A stretch of DNA of 22,977 nt, taken from IMG/VR virus record IMGVR_UViG_3300006805_000174, positions 1 to 22,977 of that record; one strand, 5' to 3'. The notes beneath the pieces are model-generated. The model was not told the DNA's origin. It was given only the letters and a program-made list of their open reading frames with translations, and did not search any database. This DNA comes from a virus. Made by a program: the position numbers and the translations under genes. This document shows positions 12,974 through 19,848 of this stretch, piece after piece (positions within the stretch are counted from its first letter, which is position 1; every line of letters starts with the position of its first letter).

Positions 12974-14161
12974 ATGTTACTGCTAACATCAACATCAGAT
13001 CTGGTTAGAGTAGTTACTGGTAGTGCTGCAACTTCTATTGAAGTGCATACTTCATATGTGGATGTGAACGGTACAACGGTTACACCAGACAGAAAAAACA
13101 CAATCATTACAACTGCAACAACTACAACGATTGTACCATCTCCCGCTGCAAGCACACAGCGAAATGTCAAGGCTATTTACATAACTAATAATAGTGTAGG
13201 CACTAGTTGTAATGTTGGTGTGCAGCATTATGATGGAACAAACTCTGTAGAACTAATGCAGTTCATTCTTCTGCCCGGTGAGAACATGACCTTCAATGAA
13301 GAAGGTGGTTGGCGACATCGGGACGCACAAGGTGCTGAGTATCCACCGGCAGGTGCTGGTAATTATGCAGGCCGCACAGTGCAATTCATGAAGACAACCA
13401 CTGCTTCTGATGGTACTGGATATTGGTACTGTTCTTCAAAGGATGCAGGTTTTCCCGGTGCATGGGCACCCGGCACTCCCGGTGTGAATGGTCGAGTCAC
13501 TAATGGAACTTCTTCAGCAGACTATGGTTGTATTCCAATTGCCAATCCGGCGGTAGGTGCTAATTACTTAACAGCCATAGAACTTGCAGGGTCAGTTAAT
13601 CATACACATGATTTTTTTGATTGTTTGTGGGTTAATTCCGGTTTAACAGTTACTACTATTACTGCACAAACAATTACAACTCCAACATTGCCTGCTAGAG
13701 ATATTAATGGCATGACGAATGGGGAAGGTTGTATGATTGCAATGTTAGTCACTACAGCAACTACTAATGCTTCTGCTATTGCTAATACAACAGTCTCCTA
13801 TACAAATAGTCTTGGAGTTTCAGGTAGAACTGCAAGTATTTCTGCAATTGCTGGATCTCAAATTCCAACTACGGCTGTCATTGGAACTATTATTTGGTTT
13901 AATCTTCAAGCGGGTGATACAGGTGTTCAGTCAATTCAAAGTGTGTCATTAGGAACATCTCTTGTTACTGGTGCTGTCAGTATGATGATTACAAGAGACA
14001 TTGTAACAATTGGTACTGCTGTTGTTAATGTGTCCACACCAAAGAATATTCAATCTCCCGGAATTCGTGTATATAATAATACTTGTTTACTGCATAATAT
14101 TTTATCTTCTTCTACTATTGCAACATTCATCACTGGTTCTTTAGTTATTACGGAGCGTTGA
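12974..14161 (+). CDS. Virion structural protein, 395 aa
   Basis: Large beta-rich protein. The N-terminal third contains NVKAIYITNNSVGTSCNVGV (about residues 63-82) and LLPGENMTFNEEGGWRHRDAQG, a pattern I associate with small phage surface proteins. The remainder is rich in Thr, Ser, Ile and Ala, with runs such as TVTTITAQTITTPTLP, suggesting repeated beta strands. It could be a tail or head-surface protein; a precise role cannot be given. AAGGAA precedes the ATG. TGA 14159-14161 is followed almost directly by a 54-aa gene, an arrangement seen when a fibre-like gene is paired with a small accessory protein. Confidence 0.55.
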   Translation: MLLLTSTSDLVRVVTGSAATSIEVHTSYVDVNGTTVTPDRKNTIITTATTTTIVPSPAASTQRNVKAIYITNNSVGTSCNVGVQHYDGTNSVELMQFILLPGENMTFNEEGGWRHRDAQGAEYPPAGAGNYAGRTVQFMKTTTASDGTGYWYCSSKDAGFPGAWAPGTPGVNGRVTNGTSSADYGCIPIANPAVGANYLTAIELAGSVNHTHDFFDCLWVNSGLTVTTITAQTITTPTLPARDINGMTNGEGCMIAMLVTTATTNASAIANTTVSYTNSLGVSGRTASISAIAGSQIPTTAVIGTIIWFNLQAGDTGVQSIQSVSLGTSLVTGAVSMMITRDIVTIGTAVVNVSTPKNIQSPGIRVYNNTCLLHNILSSSTIATFITGSLVITER

Positions 14162-14162
14162 T

Positions 14163-14327
14163 ATGATCTATGTGCTTATTAATAGTGGTGTAGTTTTTCA
14201 TTGTGTATCTGTTGATAGTGTAGAAGATCTACGAGAGTATTATCCAGAAGCATTGATTCTACCACAGCAAGGTGATGAAAATGTGGGCTGGTTGTATGAT
14301 GGAGTTTCTTTTAGTCCACCGGAGTAA
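14163..14327 (+). CDS. Small hypothetical protein, 54 aa, with YDGVSFSPP end
   Basis: Short gene starting one base after the preceding stop. The product begins MIYVLINSGVVFHCVSVDSV and ends GWLYDGVSFSPPE. A C-terminal W-x-Y-D-G-x-x-F-x-P-P is common in small phage proteins encoded near tail or fibre genes, some of which act as assembly helpers; that role is inference. The stop codon region contains GGAG, which serves the next gene at 14331. No obvious strong ribosome-binding site precedes its own ATG apart from GGAGCG at 14151-14156, so translation is likely coupled to the upstream gene. Confidence 0.6.
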   Translation: MIYVLINSGVVFHCVSVDSVEDLREYYPEALILPQQGDENVGWLYDGVSFSPPE

Positions 14328-14330
14328 GAT

Positions 14331-15032
14331 ATGAGAATTGGTTCCTTTGATGCTCAGTTACTACCATTAGGTTGGTTTGATGAGACTGCTGTTGTTGAGG
14401 GTTGGTTTGATAATTCATTAATTACCGTACCCTCTTCTGGAACAGGTGCCTACACATTAACTGCACTTAGTGGAACCTACATTCTGTCTGGTGGTACAGC
14501 AGTTTTAAAGAGAAGTAAACTTCTAGTTACAAATGGAGGTTCTTACTCCACTACAGGATCTGCTGCTAACCTATATAGAAATCGTAAACTAACTGCCCAA
14601 GGTGGAAGTTATAACTACACTGGACAGACAGTTAACATTACATATGTTCCAGTGGCAGGCGCATATTCGCTAACTGCTTTGGGTGGTGTCTATACAGTAA
14701 CAGGACAATCCAGTACGATCCTTCGTTCGAAAGTTCTGGTTGCAAGTGGTGGTAGTTATTCGTATGTTGGACAACCTGTAACCATTCTTCGCAGTAAGAG
14801 GATTGTTACTAATGGTGGTACTTATACTTTAACTGGACAGGCTGTTACAATCATCAAGACTTCTGCTGGTGGTATTGTTTGGCCGAGTCCTTCAGTTGTT
14901 CTATTGGGTACTATGTATGGACCCACAGGTATTGAATACACAGGCACAATGGATGTGTATGGATTGAAGTATGATATCACTACAGGTGATCTAGTTAAAC
15001 CACTTACAGATAAGGTTGTAATGACACTATGA
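14331..15032 (+). CDS. Beta-repeat virion protein, 233 aa
   Basis: The protein starts with a doubled WFD motif (GWFDETAVVEGWFDNSL, residues 14-30) and continues with about six tandem repeats (residues 47-180) of a 22-residue unit of the form GGSYS-x-TGQ-x-V-x-I-x-RSKxLVxN; one unit is 27 long. Such short Gly-Tyr repeats would stack as beta strands, as in fibre or surface-adhesion parts of virions. The C-terminal part (GLKYDITTGDLVKPLTDKVV) is globular and repeat-free. TGA 15030-15032 overlaps the ATG of a 12-codon stub at 15029 (ATGA). This shows that the gene originally following it was translationally coupled. Confidence 0.65.
   Translation: MRIGSFDAQLLPLGWFDETAVVEGWFDNSLITVPSSGTGAYTLTALSGTYILSGGTAVLKRSKLLVTNGGSYSTTGSAANLYRNRKLTAQGGSYNYTGQTVNITYVPVAGAYSLTALGGVYTVTGQSSTILRSKVLVASGGSYSYVGQPVTILRSKRIVTNGGTYTLTGQAVTIIKTSAGGIVWPSPSVVLLGTMYGPTGIEYTGTMDVYGLKYDITTGDLVKPLTDKVVMTL
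14469..14870 (+). repeat. Tandem 22-residue (66-bp) coding repeat
   Basis: Protein-level repeat inside the 233-aa gene: units begin at residues 47, 69, 91, 118, 140 and 162. Four full units are exactly 22 residues and the third is 27. The DNA of the units has diverged, so the array is old rather than a recent expansion. Confidence 0.65.
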
Positions 15033-15067
15033 AAAAGAATCACTATATCTCTGGTGAGTGCTCGTAA
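15029..15067 (+). pseudogene. Displaced original 5' end of the 15515 gene (12-codon stub)
   Basis: ATG 15029 overlaps the preceding stop (ATGA) and encodes MKKNHYISGECS before TAA 15065-15067. Its first ten residues match the start of the gene at 15515 (MGKNYYLSGE): 7 of 10 identical, the other three being K/G, H/Y and I/L. The DNA is identical at 20 of 30 positions, with TCT/TCA and GGT/GGC among the silent changes. The coupling with the upstream gene indicates that this was the native start before the HNH gene arrived. The stub can still be translated as a minigene. Confidence 0.75.
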
Positions 15068-15105
15068 ACTCGCTTCGTCACTGCGTTCCTTAAAGAAAGG
15101 ATTTT

Positions 15106-15522
15106 ATGGAAATTCATGAAAAGAAATGTTCTAGATGTAAAGAAGTAAAATCTCTTTCTAATTTTTCTAGAGATAAACATCATTGGTCTGGACATAAATC
15201 TGCATGTAAGGTTTGTGCTAGTTCTGACTTTTCTAAATGGAAATCGAAAAATTTAGAGAAAAGTAGACTTAGTGATAGAAAGAGACATTATATTAGAACA
15301 TACGATCTTGATCCAGAATTAGCAGAACAACTTGTACAAAATCGTGTTGGTGAGTGTAGTATCTGTGGTTCTATTGCACCATTAGTTGTCGATCATTGTC
15401 ACACTACTGGAAAAGTTCGTGGGTTTATTTGTTCGTCTTGTAACAGTGTTCTAGGATATAGCAAAGACAACATTCAAACACTTGAAAATTCAATTAATTA
15501 TTTAAGGAATTTTTATGGGTAA
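15106..15522 (+). CDS. HNH endonuclease, endonuclease VII-like (copy 2)
   Basis: Free-standing 138-aa nuclease of the same family as the one at 2975. Zinc pairs C8/C11 and C34/C37; C84/C87 and C109/C112 flank VVDHCHTTGKVRG with D96, H97 and H99, then N113 and LGYSKDN. AAAGAAAGGATTTT precedes the ATG. The 13-residue catalytic stretch is identical to copy 1 while the N-terminal parts differ. The 3' end overlaps the restored gene at 15515 by 8 bp, and AAGGAA near the HNH stop provides that gene's ribosome-binding site. Upstream lies the stub of the interrupted gene. The coding DNA is AT-rich with many A/T-ending codons. Probable homing endonuclease. Confidence 0.87.
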   Translation: MEIHEKKCSRCKEVKSLSNFSRDKHHWSGHKSACKVCASSDFSKWKSKNLEKSRLSDRKRHYIRTYDLDPELAEQLVQNRVGECSICGSIAPLVVDHCHTTGKVRGFICSSCNSVLGYSKDNIQTLENSINYLRNFYG

Positions 15523-15799
15523 AAATTATTATTTGTCAGGCGAGTTCAATGTAACGTGCGACAGATGTAGTAAAAAAATAAAAGCCCATCAAGCTAAACA
15601 CGAATGGACTGGTTTTATAGTTTGTGGTGATTGTTGGGAGCCAAGACATCCACAAGATTTTGTCAAGGCGCAATCTGATAAAATCACTGTGCCTTTTACT
15701 AGACCCATTCCTGAATATGTATTTATTGTGGTTCCATATAATTTTTATTGGGACCCCGGATATACGATTTCAGGTTATATTGATCAGGATAATACATAA
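15515..15799 (+). CDS. Conserved zinc-ribbon phage protein with a replaced 5' end
   Basis: A 94-residue protein starting MGKNYYLSGEFNVTCDRCSK. C15/C18 and C37/C40 (VCGDC) form a zinc ribbon, and WEPRHPQDFVKAQSDKITVP is a motif I recognise from small proteins widespread in podovirus structural regions; their exact role is unknown to me. A recoded version of residues 1-10 exists 486 bp upstream as the stub at 15029. I infer that the first codons here were supplied by the HNH element. The body of the gene (from FNV onward) would be the original. The final stop overlaps the next ATG (TAATG). Confidence 0.75.
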   Translation: MGKNYYLSGEFNVTCDRCSKKIKAHQAKHEWTGFIVCGDCWEPRHPQDFVKAQSDKITVPFTRPIPEYVFIVVPYNFYWDPGYTISGYIDQDNT

Positions 15800-16575
15800 T
15801 GACAACAATTGTAACTCGATCCGGTAAAGGATCTTCTCTGTCTTGGGTTGAGGCAGATGCGAATTTCACAAACCTTAATAATGACAAATTAGAAACTTCA
15901 ACTGTTGGTGTAACAGTTCAACCACATTCTAGTAATTTAGATTCCTTTGCCACAGTTGCTCCAACGGCAGCCGGACTTGCTTTACTAGATGATGTTGATG
16001 CAACTGCTCAACGCACAACGTTGGGTTTGGGTAATGTAGATAATACTAGTGACGCCACTAAAAATACTGCTACAGTAACACTAACAAATAAAACATTAAC
16101 AACTCCAATACTAACATCACCACAAATTGGAAATTCAGGAACCGCTACACAAAATTTTACTATAACATCTGCTGCAGCAGATGGCACAATGAAATTAGCG
16201 CGCGGAAATTCTGGGGCCACTACCCAAGACGTTATAACAGTTGACGTTAATGGAAAAGTAAGTATCCCACAAGGAGGTGCACAATTTCCAAAAGCATTTT
16301 GTATTTTTGATGGCACTGCTACAGGGACTAATGCACCACTAGCTGGTTTTGGTATTACATCAGTTACTAGAAATAGTGTAGGTAATTATACTATTAATCT
16401 TAGTGCAACATATGCAGATAACTTCTATATAGTGAATGTAACTGCTGACAATGGAGCCATTAATCAATGCTATTGGGCATCTGCAAATACTACTTCCGTC
16501 ACGGTTGCTAATTATGTCGCGGGTGTTCTAACTAATGCAACTAGATTGCACGTAACTGTATGGAGAGCTTCTTAA
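15799..16575 (+). CDS. Tail fibre-like protein, 258 aa
   Basis: Contains segments typical of tail fibres: an N-terminal SWVEADANFTNLNNDKLETS, then TTLGLGNVDNTSDATKNTAT (about residues 74-93), a LTNKTLTTPIL repeat-type stretch (95-105) and a beta-rich C-terminal domain ending LHVTVWRAS. GLGNVDNTSD motifs recur in fibres of many tailed phages. It may be a host-recognition or virion-surface protein. The start is coupled to the previous gene (TAATG). The C-terminal domain from about residue 165 (AFCIFDGTATGTNAPLAGFG) is the likely receptor-facing or trimerisation part, by analogy. A promoter follows 18 bp after the stop. Confidence 0.72.
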   Translation: MTTIVTRSGKGSSLSWVEADANFTNLNNDKLETSTVGVTVQPHSSNLDSFATVAPTAAGLALLDDVDATAQRTTLGLGNVDNTSDATKNTATVTLTNKTLTTPILTSPQIGNSGTATQNFTITSAAADGTMKLARGNSGATTQDVITVDVNGKVSIPQGGAQFPKAFCIFDGTATGTNAPLAGFGITSVTRNSVGNYTINLSATYADNFYIVNVTADNGAINQCYWASANTTSVTVANYVAGVLTNATRLHVTVWRAS

Positions 16576-16593
16576 TAGAAGATAGTATGGCAC

Positions 16594-16622
16594 TTGACAA
16601 TCTAAGACAAGTATGTTAAAAT
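16594..16622 (+). promoter_or_regulatory. Rightward sigma70 promoter with extended -10, overlapping a gene start
   Basis: TTGACA (16594-16599), 17-bp spacer, TAAAAT (16617-16622), with TG at 16614-16615. Predicted start is near 16629, which is downstream of the ATG at 16613. It could therefore express the holin-like and tail genes but not the full-length 16613 product. Confidence 0.75.
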
Positions 16623-17152
16623 ATATTATATATTTAATATTATATATATTAATACAATTAATAACATATATAGTAACACCTATATTACCTTTATTTAGTA
16701 TTAATAGATTAGGTTGGTCTAACAACCATTCTATTCAAGTTATTGAACCAAGACTTCCAACATGGTTGTCTTGGTTTGATACACCCGACAATAGTCTGCT
16801 AGGAGATGAAAATTTCCATCGACTTAATCCAGATTCATACTGGTCTAGAGTAAAGTGGTTATATCGTAATAGTCTGTATGGCTTCAAATGGAACGCTATA
16901 GGGGCTAGGATCGACGCAGGGCGTATCTTTGAGGGCAGCACTAAGGTTAACTATGTTGGCCCTGTCTATGGCACTCTGCGTGTGTCCTGTGGAAAGTACT
17001 GGCAATGGAAGAAAGTAACTCCATCCAAAATATTTAAAGGTCGTTGTTGGGTACTCAACTTTGGGTGGCTACTAGACGATCCAAATCAAGAGACAGCCTT
17101 GTGGATGTTCTCACCAAGACTTAAAAGGATTAAGTATGATATCAGAACATGA
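16613..17152 (+). CDS. Membrane-anchored hypothetical protein with W-x-x-WFDTPDNSL motif
   Basis: A 179-aa protein. Residues 1-29 are almost wholly Ile, Leu, Tyr and Thr (MLKYIIYLILYILIQLITYI), one membrane helix. The soluble part begins with LPTWLSWFDTPDNSLLGDE (about 48-66) and contains SRVKWLYRNSLYGFKWNAIG. I recognise this PTWLxWFxTPDNSL pattern from phage proteins encoded near lysis genes, catalogued I believe as a DUF (possibly DUF7338), function unknown. The helix is encoded by extremely AT-rich DNA. The start is uncertain: ATG 16613 has only a weak ribosome-binding site and lies within the 16594 promoter. No other ATG precedes the soluble domain. The 3' end overlaps the next gene by 17 bp. 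Confidence 0.65.
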   Translation: MLKYIIYLILYILIQLITYIVTPILPLFSINRLGWSNNHSIQVIEPRLPTWLSWFDTPDNSLLGDENFHRLNPDSYWSRVKWLYRNSLYGFKWNAIGARIDAGRIFEGSTKVNYVGPVYGTLRVSCGKYWQWKKVTPSKIFKGRCWVLNFGWLLDDPNQETALWMFSPRLKRIKYDIRT

Positions 17153-17336
17153 TCGCAGGCAGTATGATGAACGTCTAGTTGAGATTGAAAAGAAAATTGA
17201 TAAACTATCCTCTGATGTTGAAGACCTTGTCTCTGCATGGAAGGCTGCCAATTTGGTGGTCGGGTTTATTAAATGGGCCGGTGGTCTGGCTACTGCTGTT
17301 GTTGCACTAGCAGCATTACTTAAACTGAAAGGTTGA
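17136..17336 (+). CDS. Small membrane protein, holin-like, 66 aa
   Basis: The N-terminal half is a charged coiled coil (DERLVEIEKKIDKLSSDVED, residues 10-29). The C-terminal half is one long hydrophobic helix from about residue 38 to 63 (VVGFIKWAGGLATAVVALAA), ending in KLKG. Coiled coil plus one C-terminal helix matches XhlA-type holin accessory proteins and some single-helix holins. No endolysin gene is visible in the window, so lysis function is inferred from form only. AAAAGGATT precedes the ATG. The gene overlaps the membrane protein upstream and lies three bases before the adaptor gene's ATG. Confidence 0.6.
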   Translation: MISEHDRRQYDERLVEIEKKIDKLSSDVEDLVSAWKAANLVVGFIKWAGGLATAVVALAALLKLKG

Positions 17337-17338
17337 TC

Positions 17339-18037
17339 ATGAGCACATCTGGCACTACATCATACTCCACTACGCGAGATGATATTATTAAACGTGCACT
17401 GCGGTTAGTGGGTGCCCTTGCTCAAGGCGAGACACCTAGTCCTAACCAAGTATCAGAGGCTGCTACTGCACTCAATGGTCTGGTAAAAGCTTGGGCTGCA
17501 GATGGTATGCCTCTATGGGCAATTACTGAGATGACCTTGACGTTAGTAGCAGGACAATCTACATACACTGTGTCTAACCCTAAACCTCTCAAGGTACTAC
17601 AAGCTTGGAACCATAATGTTACTTCCAACGTTGATATCCCAATGCGGATTATCACACAAGCTGAATACAACATTCTAGGTAACAAGACTTCTGCTGGTAA
17701 TCCTATTCAGGTTTACTACAGTCCTAATAGAGACAACGGTGATTTTCATTTGTTTCCTGTACCAACTACTGTCGAACAGGCTGCTAACACATTACACTAC
17801 ATTTGTCAAATCCCATTTCAGGATTTCAATGCAAGTACTGATGCACCTGACTTTCCACAAGAATGGTATGATGCTGTAACCTATGGTCTAGCTACACGCC
17901 TTGCACCTGAGTATGGTCTGGATATTCCCTCACGCAAAACTCTATGGCAAGAGATGACGATCATTAAACAAGATGCACTAAACTTCGGTCTTGAGGAAGG
18001 TTCTCTTTACTTCGGGGTAGAACGTAGGAGCTGGTAA
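17339..18037 (+). CDS. P22 gp4-like head-to-tail adaptor
   Basis: Tail-neck adaptor that binds beneath the portal and closes the head after packaging, 232 aa. The N-terminal helical part (TRDDIIKRALRLVGALAQGE, then EAATALNGLVKAWAADGMPL) is the characteristic feature. A beta-rich insertion follows with LTLVAGQSTYTVSNP. A C-terminal DAPDFPQEWYDAVTYGLATR helix, followed by LAPEYG, is also typical. ATG 17339 is preceded by AAAGG at a six-base spacing; an upstream TTG (17333) in the same frame is less likely. The protein is longer than P22 gp4 (about 166 aa). Its presence together with a gp10-like protein indicates a short-tailed virion. Confidence 0.82.
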   Translation: MSTSGTTSYSTTRDDIIKRALRLVGALAQGETPSPNQVSEAATALNGLVKAWAADGMPLWAITEMTLTLVAGQSTYTVSNPKPLKVLQAWNHNVTSNVDIPMRIITQAEYNILGNKTSAGNPIQVYYSPNRDNGDFHLFPVPTTVEQAANTLHYICQIPFQDFNASTDAPDFPQEWYDAVTYGLATRLAPEYGLDIPSRKTLWQEMTIIKQDALNFGLEEGSLYFGVERRSW

Positions 18038-19848
18038 TGGATGGTATTGGACTAGACCAAGGACAAGTTGCTGATGCAATCAACCGCAAATATCAGGGTA
18101 TGTCTCAACGAGAGCGCAACCAGAAAATGGCTCAAGCCCAGTCTGGTGGTGCCTCTCAGTTCCAATCTCAATATGGTAACGAACTTGCACAAGCACAGCA
18201 ACCAACTGAGTTCTGGGGTGCTGGTCGTAAACTAGCCGAGAATCAAGCCCCAGACATGTCTGCTGTAACTGCCGGGGGTGGTTTCCTATCTAATCTGGGT
18301 GGAGAGCAGTATTACTATGGAAATAAAGATCCTAGTAAATACTCCTTTGGAAACCAGCAAGATTTATGGTCAAACCTAGAGAATCAATATCGTAGTAAGT
18401 ATGCACCATCACTAACTAAAACTCTTAACCAACAATATAAAAACACGCTTGATAGTGGCATCATGTCACAACAAGTTTTGGATAATCAAGTTGCTCAAGG
18501 AAACATGAAGCAATATGATGATGTATATTTATATGATGGTAAAACATATGCAGATCTAAACCAAGCAAACACTGCACTCAATTCTACTCTATCTTCTTAC
18601 AAGAGCCTAGCGAAAGCTCAACAATCTGAACTGTTAGGACAACTCTTTACACAAGGAAAAATCACTGGGCAGTTTGAACCCACAGTTGCTCCAGAAAGAC
18701 AATTTGATAATCTCGGTTTTGCAACAGGTGCTTGGGAAGATTACATCTCAGGTAAAAATGTTGGGCGCCTAGGAGGTAACAGTATTAATGATGTTATCTC
18801 TGGTGACTTAATGAAGTTGTTTGGTTCTAAAGATTTAATGTATGACGGTCAACTTCAAGGAACCGCTTTTGACATGGGTGGGTATGATCCAGTTAAAAAG
18901 CAGTGGGATGAAAAATGGTCGGACTCACATTCAAGTATTTGGGGATCAAATAAAACTAATGCATGGGATCAGGGTTTCTCACAAGTAGGGCGTTCTTTAA
19001 ATGATCCTAATTGGTGGAATCAAAACTCAACTAATCTTGGTGATGGGTATTCATACTTAGCTAAAGACAAAGTAGGTTCAGCACCGGGTTGGTCTAACGT
19101 AGATCAATACATTCGTAATAAGGGTGAACAAGAACTTAAGAAGGGCATGGTTCAACAGATTTGGGAAAAGACTAGTCCAACACATCTCATTGCAAAACAA
19201 GAATTCAAAGATATGCAACCTATCGGTGAGATGGTTGGTAATGCCTTTATTCCTGGTTTAGGTAGTTTGATTAATGCTGTTGATGCTTTCTCTGTTGGTA
19301 ATCCACAAGGTGGAACACAAGGTCTTGCGCGGGCGGGTATCTCTTACGGTAGTTCTACTTATGGTGGTGATACAGGCGCTCCCGTGGATACTGCTACAAG
19401 TACAACAGGACAAGCTGCTAATGGGATGGCGAGTAATGGCGGAGGTGTCTTCGGAACTGGATTCTCGCTAGGATCTTTAACTGCAGACAAAGCACTTCAA
19501 GCCGCAATCTCAGGCACAGGTTCTGCATTAGTCTCCGGGGGTGATCCAAAGTCTGTACTAGCAAATGCTCTATTAACTGGAGCAGGTGGATACAGTGGTG
19601 ACACTATTGCTAAACTGTTTGGTAACAAAGTTCTTGGTGGAATTGCCGGTGGTGCTATGAAGGGTGCTGTCACTGGATTACGTGATCCAGAACATATGTT
19701 AGAATCTGCTCTTACATCCGGTGCTGCAGGTGGTCTAGGAGGTATCTTTAATGAAGGTGTTTCTAATCCAACCCAACGACAGAGTAATGCACAGATGGCA
19801 AATCAAACTGTGAACTTAGCAAAGCTATTTGCGAAAGGTAAGAAGTAA
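18037..19848 (+). CDS. Large Gln/Gly-rich protein, candidate DNA-ejection protein
   Basis: A 603-residue protein starting MDGIGLDQGQVADAINRKYQ. The first 200 residues are rich in Gln, Asn and Tyr, the middle (about 230-380) in Trp, Asp and Asn, and the last 150 in Gly, Ala and Ser with hydrophobic helices such as GGIAGGAMKGAVTG. Internal proteins that enter the host membrane with DNA often combine Gln-rich and glycine/alanine helical segments; P22 gp7, gp16 and gp20 have comparable roles. No homolog is recognised with confidence. The gene lies between the gp4-like and gp10-like genes, in keeping with a virion role. It shares an exact 17-bp word (19304-19320) with the partial gene at the window's right end. 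Confidence 0.55.
   Translation: MDGIGLDQGQVADAINRKYQGMSQRERNQKMAQAQSGGASQFQSQYGNELAQAQQPTEFWGAGRKLAENQAPDMSAVTAGGGFLSNLGGEQYYYGNKDPSKYSFGNQQDLWSNLENQYRSKYAPSLTKTLNQQYKNTLDSGIMSQQVLDNQVAQGNMKQYDDVYLYDGKTYADLNQANTALNSTLSSYKSLAKAQQSELLGQLFTQGKITGQFEPTVAPERQFDNLGFATGAWEDYISGKNVGRLGGNSINDVISGDLMKLFGSKDLMYDGQLQGTAFDMGGYDPVKKQWDEKWSDSHSSIWGSNKTNAWDQGFSQVGRSLNDPNWWNQNSTNLGDGYSYLAKDKVGSAPGWSNVDQYIRNKGEQELKKGMVQQIWEKTSPTHLIAKQEFKDMQPIGEMVGNAFIPGLGSLINAVDAFSVGNPQGGTQGLARAGISYGSSTYGGDTGAPVDTATSTTGQAANGMASNGGGVFGTGFSLGSLTADKALQAAISGTGSALVSGGDPKSVLANALLTGAGGYSGDTIAKLFGNKVLGGIAGGAMKGAVTGLRDPEHMLESALTSGAAGGLGGIFNEGVSNPTQRQSNAQMANQTVNLAKLFAKGKK

Noticed and set aside
2975-15522. The HNH genes as intron- or intein-borne homing genes
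   Set aside because: Neighbouring genes are complete without splicing and no group I intron core or intein splice residues are visible; the genes are free-standing.
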